Shown piece by piece: positions 34,877 to 43,947 of a stretch of DNA of 64,000 bases. A program made the position numbers and the translations under genes. Location of the stretch: NCBI GenBank assembly GCA_963773635.1, contig CAVZBW010000005.1, forward strand, positions 186,001 to 250,000. Direction: 5' to 3'. Below the pieces are notes generated by a model that ran no database searches, was not told where the DNA came from, and saw nothing but the letters and a program-made list of their open reading frames with translations. The first letter of the stretch is position 1. Every line of letters starts with the position of its first letter. The stretch comes from CAVZBW01 sp963773635. Lineage in GTDB: Bacteria; Actinomycetota; Acidimicrobiia; Acidimicrobiales; RAAP-2.

Positions 34877-36921
34877 CCATGGGAGGAGGGGTGGGGGTCA
34901 CCGATCGCGGCGGCGAAGCCGTGCGGTCGAGGACGCACCGTGGCCGGGGAGCGACGCTCGATCCCCGGCCTCGACGCGACGGGACCTCGCCGAGGGCCCG
35001 CCGGGTGCGGCTCCTCTGTCTCGCCTTCGCCGGGTACCTGGCGCTGTCGATCGTCGTCTGGTGGCAGGCCTGGTCGACCCATCCGACATCGGTGACCACC
35101 TGTGGCTGCGACGATCCCACGCTCTTCATGTGGTTCCTCGAGTGGCCCGCCTACGCGCTGGCGCACGGTCACCAGCCGTTCTTCTCCTCGGCAATGTTCC
35201 ATCCGACGGGCATCGATCTTCTCTCCAACACGAGCGTGCTCGCCATGGGCGTTCCCCTCATCCCCGTGACCTGGCTCTTCGGACCGGTGGCGACCTTCAA
35301 CGTGGCCTCCACGCTCAGCCCGGCACTCACGGCTCTGGCGATGTTCTGGCTCCTGACGCGGTGGGTCCGCTGGTCCCCGGCTGCATTCCTGGGCGGGTTG
35401 GCCTTTGCCTTCTCGCCGTATGCCTTTGACAACCTGCCGAGCGGGCACCTCATGAGCGGATTTCTCGCGCTGCTGCCGCTGATGATCGCCTGTTTCGACG
35501 AGCTCTTGATTCGCCAGCGGCGCAACCCCTACCTCGTGGGTGCCGGCCTCGCCGTGTTGGTGGTGTTGCAGTTCTTCGTGGGCACCGAGATGCTTGCCAT
35601 CGCACTGCTGTGTGCCGTGATCGGCGTCGTCCTCGTGATCGGCTATGCCCTCGTCCACCGTCCGAGCGAGATCGCCCTCCGGGCGCCACACGCCGCCCGC
35701 GGCTTGGGAGCGATGGCGGTCCTCGTGCTGGTGGTGCTGGCCTACCCCCTCTGGTTCGCCCTGGCGGGGCCGGCCCACTTCTCGGGGCTGGTATGGCCGA
35801 CGATCCACCCGGGCACGGGGGGCATCACCCTCGCCTCGCTCGTCCACCTGGACCCCCTCGACACGCGTGCCATTCGGCTCTTCGTCGGGTACCAGGGTCC
35901 AGAGCTGCCGGGCATCAATTACGTCGGCGCGGGGATCTTGGTCGTGGCCATCGGGGGGCTGCTCCTGTGGTGGCGCGACCGCCGGATCTGGTTCTTCTTC
36001 GGGCTGGGCCTCGCCACCACTGTGCTCGCCCTGGGGGTGAGCAAGGGCTATTGGACGCCCTGGCGCATCGTCGCCCGTCTACCCGTCATCAAGAACGTCA
36101 TACCCGGTCGCATGATGGCGGTCATCGTCCTCTGCCTCGTCGTGATGGCGGCCATCGTGGTCGATCGCTCCCATGAGTGGGTTGGCCGGCGGGCAGCCGG
36201 GCGGACGCCTCGCCACGGGCCGGCGACCGGCCCGGCCGCCCACCCGGTGACCGGCTTTGTCGGGCGGGTGTTGGCCGCGTCGGTCGCCCTCGCCGTCGCC
36301 GCGGTGGCCATCGTCCCGATGGGCCTCGCCATCGGCGACAACGTGCCGCTGACGGCGCGACCGGTCGCGATTCCCCGCTGGTTCTCTGCGGTCGGATCGC
36401 ATCTGGGGCCCGGACAGGTGGTGCTCGTGATCCCGCCGCCGGTTTCGGCGGGGTCGGTGACCTTCTGGCAGGCGACCGACTCCCTCCAGTACGCGATCCC
36501 GACCGGTGACGGGCCCGGCAGCCTTCCTCAGCGCGCCGGCAAGGAACGTGCGGGGCTCGAGGTCATCGAGCGGGCGTCGAGCGCCTTCACGGCGTTGCAA
36601 CCGCCCACCGAGGGCGACGTCGAGGCCGTCCGCCAGGCCTTGGCCGGGTGGGGCGTCACCCAAGTGGTCGTTCCCGATCCACAGGGGCTGACGCCACCGG
36701 GAGCGACCTCGGCGAGCACCGCCTGGGCGCTCGGAATCATGACGCAGGCCGTCGGCCGGACCCCGGAGTGGCAGGAGGGCGCCTGGGTCTGGACCGACGT
36801 GCGCCACCCGAGCCCGATTCGGGTCATGTCGAGCGAGGACTTCACCAGCTGCACCTCGCGCACCGTTCGCGAGAGCGCACCCGAAGCGATCCCCGATTGC
36901 GTGTACCGGCTGTCGCAGTGA
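34873..36921 (+). CDS. Polytopic membrane protein, paralogue 2 of 3 (predicted GT-C-like)
   Basis: About 682 residues from TTG 34873 (TTGA overlap with paralogue 1); ATG 34879 is also possible. The same loop is present (TTCGCDDPTLFMWFLEWPAYA), with FHPTGIDLLSNTSVLAMG, HLMSGFLALLPLMIACFDEL and FFVGTEMLAIA. Between helices it diverges: it has LDPLDTRAIRLFVGYQGPEL where paralogues 1 and 3 share a QTALY-containing segment. The C-terminal domain ends with SCTSRTV and PDCVY, so the four Cys are kept. It is the most divergent of the three. Not assigned to a characterised family. Confidence 0.8.
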   Translation: MTMGGGVGVTDRGGEAVRSRTHRGRGATLDPRPRRDGTSPRARRVRLLCLAFAGYLALSIVVWWQAWSTHPTSVTTCGCDDPTLFMWFLEWPAYALAHGHQPFFSSAMFHPTGIDLLSNTSVLAMGVPLIPVTWLFGPVATFNVASTLSPALTALAMFWLLTRWVRWSPAAFLGGLAFAFSPYAFDNLPSGHLMSGFLALLPLMIACFDELLIRQRRNPYLVGAGLAVLVVLQFFVGTEMLAIALLCAVIGVVLVIGYALVHRPSEIALRAPHAARGLGAMAVLVLVVLAYPLWFALAGPAHFSGLVWPTIHPGTGGITLASLVHLDPLDTRAIRLFVGYQGPELPGINYVGAGILVVAIGGLLLWWRDRRIWFFFGLGLATTVLALGVSKGYWTPWRIVARLPVIKNVIPGRMMAVIVLCLVVMAAIVVDRSHEWVGRRAAGRTPRHGPATGPAAHPVTGFVGRVLAASVALAVAAVAIVPMGLAIGDNVPLTARPVAIPRWFSAVGSHLGPGQVVLVIPPPVSAGSVTFWQATDSLQYAIPTGDGPGSLPQRAGKERAGLEVIERASSAFTALQPPTEGDVEAVRQALAGWGVTQVVVPDPQGLTPPGATSASTAWALGIMTQAVGRTPEWQEGAWVWTDVRHPSPIRVMSSEDFTSCTSRTVRESAPEAIPDCVYRLSQ

Positions 36922-36969
36922 GCTCTTCGTTTGCCGGCGGGTACCGGCCGGAAAGACCCTGGTCGGTGC

Positions 36970-38634
36970 CTACCGGCTCACCGTAACTCCGGCCACCCGC
37001 ACGGGCAGAACGTTGGTCAGGTGGACGGTGACGATCGGCTGGCCGGGGGCCGACCTGGTCCAGGATCCGAAGTCGTTGGCCGTGAGCCCCTGGAATCTTG
37101 GCTGGTAGCCGCCGACGTGGAGCAGGTAGCCGGCACCGGTCTCGACCGCGAAACTGAGCAGGTTGCTGTGGCCCCCGGTGGTCTGCAGCTCGAACGGACC
37201 CTGCGGCGCGACCCGAGCGACCACCGCCGCCGCTTGCTCGGTGGTGTGGACCATCGACCACCCTCCGAGGAAGGCGGTCTGGGTGAGCGGCACGTTGGTC
37301 CACACCGCGGCCGCGCCGAGTGTGCTCACTGCGACGATGCCGGCTGCTTGAGAACACCGAGCCGTTGTGCCGCGAACGGTGAGCTCACCGATCGCCCTGA
37401 CGGAGCGGCGAACGACGCACACGAGGGCCCATCCAAGGACGATCCAGGTCAACATCCCGACCGGCCACCACACGACGTCCAGGTAGTTGAAGTTTACGAT
37501 CCCGTCGGACGGGAACAGCGCAACCGACGCCACGGTGGACAGGGCGGCCGCAAGGGCGATCGACGACAGCGCGCCGAGCTCGCGGCGACCGGTGCGCCAC
37601 GCCACCACGGCGACCATCCCGAGCGCACAGAGCACCACGATGGCCCATCCCTTGGGGCCGGAGAACGAGTCCAGCGTTGCCACCAGGCCGGCAAAGGGCG
37701 TGTTGCGGGCAGGGATGTGCAGCCAATCGGGAAAAGGCCTCACCGCCGCGCCGAGCCCGCCGAGGGCGGGTCCGATGCCGAGGTCCGAGGCAGACCCCCG
37801 AGCCGAGCGCCACAGCAGAGTGAAGTTGCCCGGTTGCTGCGTCAACTGTTGGATCACGGGCGGAAGCCAGGTGGCGAAGCCCACCGCCAACCCGACGATC
37901 CACCAGCGGCCCCCGAGAGGTCTCCCCGCGGCCCGGCGCGCCGCGAGCCCGACGAGGGCGGACGCCACGCATATCACCGCGGCCGGAAGGACAAAAAGCT
38001 CGTGGCACTGCGCCGCGAGGCTTGCGCCGAGCACCGCCACCGGCCACCATCCGAGCCGTCCCGACGCCGCAGCCCAACCCGCCGCCATGGCGACCATCAG
38101 GCCGAAGATCCCGACCGTCGGATTCCAGGGCAGGTCGAGCATGAGGTCGGGTCGCGTGATGACGACTACCAGTACCGCGGCGCTGGCGACGATGCCGCCC
38201 GGCCATCCCACGGTCGACCGGGCCGCTTCGGTCACGAGTCCGGCGGCCACGACGCAGGCGAGTGCCGCTCCCCAGAGGGCTCCCTGACCGGCGTCCAGTC
38301 GCACCGGGACAGCCAGGATCCAATTCTCCAGGGGGCCGAGACCGTAGGCCAGCTGCTTGGAGGTGGTCATGTGACCGACCAACGGCGAGTGTGGGGAGAA
38401 CACGTCCCAGGACCGCCAGGCGATCGTGGCGTCGTCAAAGAGGGGCCTCCAGCCGCGGGACATCTCGACTGCGGCGATCACCAGGATGGGTACCTCCGCG
38501 GCGAGGTGGCACACCACGCGTAGGACGTACTCGAGAGCTGCTCCGGCCTCCGGGCTCGCGACCGGTTCCCCCGCAGCGGTTGAGCTTCGGGCCCCGGATC
38601 TCGACCGATCGCCGATGAGAAGCCGAGCGGTCAC
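36970..38634 (-). CDS. Polytopic membrane protein, probable GT-C type transferase
   Basis: A 554-residue protein with about 11-12 helices. After helix 1 comes RPLFDDATIAWRSWDVFSPH and SPLVGH, an acidic loop of the type seen in actinobacterial GT-C enzymes. DLPWNPTVGIFG and QCHELFVLPAAVICV follow, and the last ~110 residues are soluble. It is not a member of the three-paralogue family next to it. It lies between paralogues 2 and 3 on the opposite strand. Substrate unknown; an integral membrane protein of other function is possible. Confidence 0.7.
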   Translation of the reverse strand: MTARLLIGDRSRSGARSSTAAGEPVASPEAGAALEYVLRVVCHLAAEVPILVIAAVEMSRGWRPLFDDATIAWRSWDVFSPHSPLVGHMTTSKQLAYGLGPLENWILAVPVRLDAGQGALWGAALACVVAAGLVTEAARSTVGWPGGIVASAAVLVVVITRPDLMLDLPWNPTVGIFGLMVAMAAGWAAASGRLGWWPVAVLGASLAAQCHELFVLPAAVICVASALVGLAARRAAGRPLGGRWWIVGLAVGFATWLPPVIQQLTQQPGNFTLLWRSARGSASDLGIGPALGGLGAAVRPFPDWLHIPARNTPFAGLVATLDSFSGPKGWAIVVLCALGMVAVVAWRTGRRELGALSSIALAAALSTVASVALFPSDGIVNFNYLDVVWWPVGMLTWIVLGWALVCVVRRSVRAIGELTVRGTTARCSQAAGIVAVSTLGAAAVWTNVPLTQTAFLGGWSMVHTTEQAAAVVARVAPQGPFELQTTGGHSNLLSFAVETGAGYLLHVGGYQPRFQGLTANDFGSWTRSAPGQPIVTVHLTNVLPVRVAGVTVSR

Positions 38635-38891
38635 ACCGACGAGGCAGGGGCCACGACTTCGACGGAGGAGCTCAGCAGTGGCAAAGGCAGTGCAAAAACC
38701 GGATAGCCCATGGTCTCGGTCCGATGTCGCGGATGCCGAGAAGGGCGCAGTGCGAACGGAATCGAAGCCAATTTTCTCCTACCCGGTTTCCCGACGATGG
38801 CGACCAGAGTAGCGGGCGGGTCTCGCGGCGTCCCTGCCAACCTGGTGGTCGCCGCTCCCGCCTCCAGCGATCTCATTAGCATCAACGGCCG
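38635..38891. other. Divergent intergenic region without a gene
   Basis: These 257 bp separate the start of the minus-strand membrane protein from the start of paralogue 3. The stretch 38765-38790 is AT-richer than the surroundings and could carry promoter elements, but no convincing -35/-10 pair or operator was found. Short open frames here show no codon bias. Confidence 0.5.
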
Positions 38892-40913
38892 ATGTCGACG
38901 CTGATCCCGCTCGCCTTCACGCAACAGGCGTCGACGGCTGGCCTGGCCCGACCCGAAGCCCACCCCGGGCCGACCAGGAGCCAGGACCGCCACGGGACCC
39001 ATCGGCGCACCCGCCCGTTTGGGGCGCTGGGGACGGCGTTTGTCGGGTACCTCGTGATCTCGGTGCTCCTGTGGTGGCAGGTGTGGTCCACACACCCGAC
39101 GACCGTGACCATTTGCGGGTGCGGCGATACCTCGCTGTTTCTCTGGTACCTCGAGTGGCCGGCCTATGCCCTGGTCCACGGCCATAACCCCCTGTACTCG
39201 GCCGCTCTCTTTCACCCCACGGGCACGAACCTCCTGTCCAACACCAGCGTGTTGGCGATGGGGATCCCCCTCATGCCGGTCACCCTCCTTTGGGGCCCGG
39301 TGGCCACGTTCAATGTCGCCTCGACACTCGTGCCCGCCCTGACCGCTCTCGCCATGTTCTGGCTCGTGCGCCGCTGGGTCCGTTGGACCCCGGCCGCCTT
39401 CGTGGGTGGTCTCGCCTTTGCCTTCTCTCCGTTCACGTTCGTGGCCCTGGCCGGGGGGCACCTGATGCTCTCGGCTCTCGCACTCCTGCCGCTCATGGTC
39501 GGCTGCGTGGACGAACTGCTCCTGCGCCAGCGGCGTAACCCCTCCGCCGTGGGTGGGATCCTCGGTCTTCTCTTGGTGCTGCAGTTCTTTGTGGGAACCG
39601 AAATGTTGCTCATCGCCATGATGTCCGGCCTTCTCGGACTGATCCTGGTGCTCGGTTACGGATGGGTGGTGGACCGGGAGGCGTTGGTGCGCCGAGCACC
39701 ACACGCGCTGCGAGGGATCGGCGCCGCCGCCGTGGTCGCGATCGTCCTTCTGGCCTACCCGGTGTGGTTTGTCCTCCGGGGTCCCGCGCACCTCTCGGGT
39801 CCGATCTGGCCCACCCTGCCCCCCGGGGCAGGCGGTGCCACTCTGGGCAACCTCTGGGATATCCACTACCAGACCGCCCTCTACAAGGGCATGCAGACCT
39901 GGGGCGGATACTTGGGTCCGCCTCTGCCCGAACCCGAGTATCTCGGCATCGGTCTGTTGGTGGTCCTGGCCGTCGGTTTGGTGGCTTGGCGTCGAGATCG
40001 CCGCCTGTGGTTCTTCGCCGCCTGGGGATTTCTCGTTGCGGTGATGTCGTTGGGCGCGCGAGTCCCCTGGGGACCGCTCCTCCACATCCCCCTCGTCGAG
40101 AACGTCATCCCCGGCCGCTTTGCCGCGGTCACGGCACTCTGCGCGGCGGTACTGCTGTCCGTGATCGTCGATCGGACCCGGACGTCGGTGGCCGCCGGGG
40201 TGCCTGCCGTCACGCGTTGGCGTCCACGCGTCGCTCGGGTCGTGACGTCGGCCGTGGCTGCGATCGTCGCCCTCGCGGTGGCGGCCGTGGCGCTGGTGCC
40301 CGTCGCGGGAGCGCTGGCGTCCAACCTTCCCCTGACGGCAACGCGCGTGGTGCTCCCGCGGTGGTTTACGTGGGCGGGGTCCCACCTGCCACCCGGAGAG
40401 GTGGTGCTGGCCTATCCAGCCCCCTTCAGCCTCGTCGAATCGGCGGAGGCCTGGCAGGCGGTCGACTCGATGAGATTTGCGATGGCCGGCGGCGCCGGCC
40501 CCGGTGGCGTCCTGGCGCGCGCCGGCAAGGAGCGTCCCGGCCAGACGGTCATCAACAACGTCTCGCTGTCGTTGTACGGGACTTCGCCGGTCACGCCGAC
40601 CGATGTCGTCGCGGTGCGCAAGGCCCTCGAGGGCTGGGGCGTCACCATGGTGGTGGTCCCGGATCCCTCGGGGTTGCCCCCCTACGACCGGGGGGACCAC
40701 CCATCGGAGGCGCTCGGTCTCTTCACGCTGGCCATCGGCAGGAAGCCGCAATTCCAGCAGGACGCCTGGGTTTGGACAAATGTCGGGTCACCCGGCCCGA
40801 GCGTGTCGATCTCGGCCCAGGAGTTCGCCAACTGCACGGATGATCAGCACTGGAACAGCCAATCCCGGCAGGCCGTGCCGGACTGCGTGCTGGGCATAGC
40901 CCGATCAACTTGA
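38892..40913 (+). CDS. Polytopic membrane protein, paralogue 3 of 3 (predicted GT-C-like)
   Basis: A 673-residue protein in one intact frame from ATG 38892. It carries TICGCGDTSLFLWYLEWPAYA, FHPTGTNLLSNTSVLAMG, FFVGTEMLLIA and the shared YQTALYKGMQ...EPEYLGIGLLVVL segment, nearly the same as paralogue 1. The C-terminal domain has AYPAPFSLVESAEAWQAVDS and RAGKERPGQTVIN, ending NCTDDQ and PDCVLG. It is closer to paralogue 1 than paralogue 2 is, although 1 and 2 are adjacent. Its 3' end overlaps the convergent GT2 gene by nine bases. Function unknown; the family probably acts in envelope glycan assembly. Confidence 0.8.
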   Translation: MSTLIPLAFTQQASTAGLARPEAHPGPTRSQDRHGTHRRTRPFGALGTAFVGYLVISVLLWWQVWSTHPTTVTICGCGDTSLFLWYLEWPAYALVHGHNPLYSAALFHPTGTNLLSNTSVLAMGIPLMPVTLLWGPVATFNVASTLVPALTALAMFWLVRRWVRWTPAAFVGGLAFAFSPFTFVALAGGHLMLSALALLPLMVGCVDELLLRQRRNPSAVGGILGLLLVLQFFVGTEMLLIAMMSGLLGLILVLGYGWVVDREALVRRAPHALRGIGAAAVVAIVLLAYPVWFVLRGPAHLSGPIWPTLPPGAGGATLGNLWDIHYQTALYKGMQTWGGYLGPPLPEPEYLGIGLLVVLAVGLVAWRRDRRLWFFAAWGFLVAVMSLGARVPWGPLLHIPLVENVIPGRFAAVTALCAAVLLSVIVDRTRTSVAAGVPAVTRWRPRVARVVTSAVAAIVALAVAAVALVPVAGALASNLPLTATRVVLPRWFTWAGSHLPPGEVVLAYPAPFSLVESAEAWQAVDSMRFAMAGGAGPGGVLARAGKERPGQTVINNVSLSLYGTSPVTPTDVVAVRKALEGWGVTMVVVPDPSGLPPYDRGDHPSEALGLFTLAIGRKPQFQQDAWVWTNVGSPGPSVSISAQEFANCTDDQHWNSQSRQAVPDCVLGIARST

Positions 40914-41915
40914 CGGAGGAGATGGTCTTCGAGTGGGTCGTTCGATCAGGCTCTCCAGGTTGGACAGAGAAATGCTGCGGGAGTGCGAAAAGACGACGAA
41001 GAGCACGATGAAGTTGCCGAGGGCGAGGATCGACAGCGTGAGGACCCCGAGCAGCGTCGCCGTCGCCCACCCGGGGATGGCCGTGGAGGTGAACAGCTTG
41101 ACGATGACGACGGCCACGGCGAAAAGGACTCCTGCGCCGAAGACCACGCTGAAAGCACTGAGTGCCCGGATCGCGATCCGGTCGGTGAAGGGCATGAGCA
41201 TTCTGATGCCGTGCATGAACAGGCGCATGGCGTTCATCCGGGAGCGCCCCGCATAGCGCTCGCCGCGTTCGCACGGCACCTCGGTGACCGGGATGCCGAG
41301 GCTCACCAAGGACGACGAGTAGCAGAGGTCGAAGGACGGGTGCAGCACCATGCGCCTGGCCAACCACCCCCGGTAGGCCGCGAAGTTGCCACTCTTGATG
41401 GTTACTCCGGTGAGGCTCCAGAACATCAGACGGAAGAAGACGTACAGGAGGCGAAAGCTGACGGTCTCTGGGCGCTTCGTCCGGCGGGCGATGGCGAGGA
41501 CCGCCCGGTCGTCGGGAGCATCCAGCAGCGGTGCGACAAGCCGGTCGAGGTCCTCCGGCCGGTCCTGCCCGTCCGAATCGAGGGTGACCACCAGGTCGCC
41601 GTCGCCGATCTCGCCCTCCATGAGGCGGAGGCCGCAGACGAGCGCCCGCTGGTGGCCGAGGTTGAACGGCGGAGTGATCACGTGGACGTCCTCGAAGGTG
41701 GCGAGCTGCGCCATCTCGTCGTCCCTGCCGCCGGAGTCGTCGATCACCACGAACCTGATCGGCAGGGCCCCCATCCGGGCCGAGTCTTTGACCGCCTCGA
41801 TGGCACGCTTGCGAAGGATCAAGAACGAGGGGACGTCGTGGTAACACGGGGCGAAGATCCAGAGCTGTCGGGGCGTCACCATCTGCCCTGGTAGAGACCC
41901 GGCTATCGTGTCCAC
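40905..41915 (-). CDS. Glycosyltransferase family 2, polyprenyl-phosphate sugar synthase-like
   Basis: A 336-residue protein. The GT-A domain (residues ~20-240) has FVVIDDSGGRDDE and the metal-binding DxD in VVTLDSDGQDRPED, followed by NLGHQRAL. Two C-terminal helices (about residues 250-315) anchor it, the layout of GtrB/dolichol-phosphate-mannose synthase relatives. It would charge a polyprenyl-phosphate with a sugar for the GT-C enzymes of this locus. The GTG at 41915 begins MDTIAGSLPGQ. Convergent with paralogue 3 and divergent from the GT4 gene. Confidence 0.88.
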   Translation of the reverse strand: MDTIAGSLPGQMVTPRQLWIFAPCYHDVPSFLILRKRAIEAVKDSARMGALPIRFVVIDDSGGRDDEMAQLATFEDVHVITPPFNLGHQRALVCGLRLMEGEIGDGDLVVTLDSDGQDRPEDLDRLVAPLLDAPDDRAVLAIARRTKRPETVSFRLLYVFFRLMFWSLTGVTIKSGNFAAYRGWLARRMVLHPSFDLCYSSSLVSLGIPVTEVPCERGERYAGRSRMNAMRLFMHGIRMLMPFTDRIAIRALSAFSVVFGAGVLFAVAVVIVKLFTSTAIPGWATATLLGVLTLSILALGNFIVLFVVFSHSRSISLSNLESLIERPTRRPSPPSS

Positions 41916-42144
41916 GAGGAACGAACCCTAGCGGGGGAGGGGGAAAAGAGGAATGCTTGCGGGCCCCAACCGGGATCGCGACGAGGCTCAGCCGGTCGGC
42001 CGGACCCGCCGGCCGGCGTCCGGGAGCGGTGCCCGCCGAGGGGCGTTTCTCCGGCAAACCTGTGGGTACGTGAGAACGGCGCGATAAGTTCTTCATAAAT
42101 TGTCACAGAGGGCCAGACCGAGGGACGGCAGTACGAAGGCCTGC
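41916..42144. promoter_or_regulatory. Divergent intergenic region with an AT-rich patch
   Basis: This 229-bp gap separates the GT2 and GT4 starts. Around 42086-42106 lies the least GC-rich stretch nearby (TTCATAAATTGTCACAG), about 40-60 bp upstream of the proposed GT4 start. It could contain a promoter or regulator site; no exact element can be assigned. No gene was seen here. Confidence 0.4.
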
Positions 42145-43488
42145 GTGGAGGACGCCGACTTGGAATCACATCCGTACGCGACCACGCCCCGTGAGCGTGG
42201 TCGACGAATCCCCGTCGTCGTCGAGGGACCTGACCGCTTGGCCGGAACGGGGAACGGTCTGGCCGCTGGCGCCGGCAACGGCGTCCGTGCGCCCAAGCGC
42301 GCCACGCCCGAGTCCGTTCGCCGCTCGTCCGCGGATGCCCTGGCCCAGCTGGCCGAGGAGGCTCGGCTGACGCGTGTGCAGATGGTGGCCTGGCGTGATC
42401 TCGAGGATCCGGAGGCCGGTGGCTCGGAGTTTCACGCCCATCAGGTGGCCTCTCGATGGGCCGACGCCGGCATCGAGATCGAGCTGCGGACGTCCGCGGT
42501 CGACGGCCGCTCCCGCTTCGTGCGGCGCTCCGGGTACCAGGTGGTTCGTCAATCCGGACGCTACGGCGTGTTCCCTCACGTTGCGTGGCACGGACTCCGC
42601 ACGGAGGCTCGGCCCGGCGAGGGCCTCGTGGAGATCTGGAACGGTATGCCGTTCTTCTCGCCCCTGTGGTTTCGGGGCCCTCGGATCGTCTTCCTGCACC
42701 ACGTGCACGCCGAGATGTGGGGGATGACCCTGCCCCGCTGGCTCGCCCGGACCGGCGACACGATCGAGCGCTGGGTGGCACCCCCGCTCTACCGCAACAG
42801 CCGCATCGTGACGTTGTCCGAGTCCTCTCGGCGCGAGATCGTCTCGATGTTGGGCATGCGGCCCTCGAGGATCACGGTGGCACCCCCCGGAGTGGGGTCG
42901 CGCTTCACCCCGCATGGGGAGCGGAGCGGTGAGCCGCTCGTCGTGGCCGTGGGTCGGCTGGTTCCCGTCAAGCGGTTCGACATGCTCATCGAGGCGTTGG
43001 CCAGGGTCCGCGTCCATCGACCCGATCTCCGGGCGGTCATCATCGGCGAGGGGTACGAACGGCCGCGCCTCGAGGCGCTCCGCCGTCACCATGGCGCCGA
43101 GGGCTGGCTCGAGCTCCCGGGCCGACTGGACGACGACGCCATGGTCGCCTGGTACCGAAGAGCGTGGGTGGTCGCCTCGAGCTCGCAGCGGGAGGGCTGG
43201 GGCATGACCCTGACCGAAGGGGGAGCCTGTGGCACCCCGGCCGTCGCCACCAGGATCGCGGGACACCAAGACGCTGTCGTCGACGGGACGACCGGGCTGC
43301 TGGTGGACAACCGCGACGAGCTGGCCGGCGCGCTCTTGAGGGTGCTCGGCGATCCCGGCCTCCGCCGGCGCCTGAGTGCGGGCGCGTTGCACCATGCCCG
43401 CACGTTCTCGTGGGACGCGACGGCCCACCACACCCTGCAGGCCCTGACCCAAGAGGCGCTGGCCCAGGGGGCCGGGACCCGGGGCTGA
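42145..43488 (+). CDS. Glycosyltransferase family 4 (GT-B fold)
   Basis: About 447 residues from GTG 42145, which has GAAGG five bases upstream; a TTG at 42100 would lengthen it. The acceptor half has QMVAWRDLEDPEAGGSEFH and WNGMPFFSPLW. The donor half has VAVGRLVPVKRFDMLIEAL, and the catalytic Glu-x7-Glu pattern is in SQREGWGMTLTEGGACGTP. It is a soluble, probably membrane-associated retaining transferase using a nucleotide sugar. A variable ~65-residue N-terminal leader is low in similarity. Sugar and acceptor are unknown; the locus points to envelope glycan synthesis. Confidence 0.88.
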   Translation: MEDADLESHPYATTPRERGRRIPVVVEGPDRLAGTGNGLAAGAGNGVRAPKRATPESVRRSSADALAQLAEEARLTRVQMVAWRDLEDPEAGGSEFHAHQVASRWADAGIEIELRTSAVDGRSRFVRRSGYQVVRQSGRYGVFPHVAWHGLRTEARPGEGLVEIWNGMPFFSPLWFRGPRIVFLHHVHAEMWGMTLPRWLARTGDTIERWVAPPLYRNSRIVTLSESSRREIVSMLGMRPSRITVAPPGVGSRFTPHGERSGEPLVVAVGRLVPVKRFDMLIEALARVRVHRPDLRAVIIGEGYERPRLEALRRHHGAEGWLELPGRLDDDAMVAWYRRAWVVASSSQREGWGMTLTEGGACGTPAVATRIAGHQDAVVDGTTGLLVDNRDELAGALLRVLGDPGLRRRLSAGALHHARTFSWDATAHHTLQALTQEALAQGAGTRG

Positions 43489-43539
43489 GCCGCCGTTGGT
43501 GGGGCCCACCGCGCGCCCACACCGGCATCCCCTGCCGCC

Positions 43540-43947
43540 ATGGAGACGTCGCAGATCCGTATCGACACGTCGGGCCGACCGGTTTCGGACGTGACGTCAG
43601 AGGTGGTCGCCTTCTGCACCGGCCGGGGTGACGGTCTGTGCCATGTCTTCGCGCCGCACGCCACGGCTGGTCTCGCGCTCATGGAGACCGGGTCCGGCAG
43701 CGAGGCCGATCTGACGGGCACGCTGCAACGGCTCCTGCCGCGAGACGATCGCTACCAGCACCACCATGGCAGCCGCGGTCACGGGGCCGACCACGTCCTC
43801 CCGGCCCTGGTCTCCCCCTCGATGGTCCTGGCCGTGCGCGATGGTCGACCCGTGCTCGGCACCTGGCAGTCCGTGGTGCTGGTGGACCTCAATCCCGACA
43901 ACCCGGAACGCCGTCTGGTTCTCAGCTTCCTGGCGGACCGCCCGTAG
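43540..43947 (+). CDS. YjbQ family protein (UPF0047)
   Basis: A 135-residue protein of the small YjbQ family. The signature residues FAPHATAGLALMETGSG and HHHGSRGHGADHVLPAL, and the terminal GTWQSVVLVDLNPDNPERR, match. Some members have weak thiamin-phosphate synthase activity in vitro; the true role is unsettled. The ATG at 43540 follows the GT4 gene by 51 bp. The last 26 bases overlap the convergent AftD-like gene. Confidence 0.92.
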   Translation: METSQIRIDTSGRPVSDVTSEVVAFCTGRGDGLCHVFAPHATAGLALMETGSGSEADLTGTLQRLLPRDDRYQHHHGSRGHGADHVLPALVSPSMVLAVRDGRPVLGTWQSVVLVDLNPDNPERRLVLSFLADRP

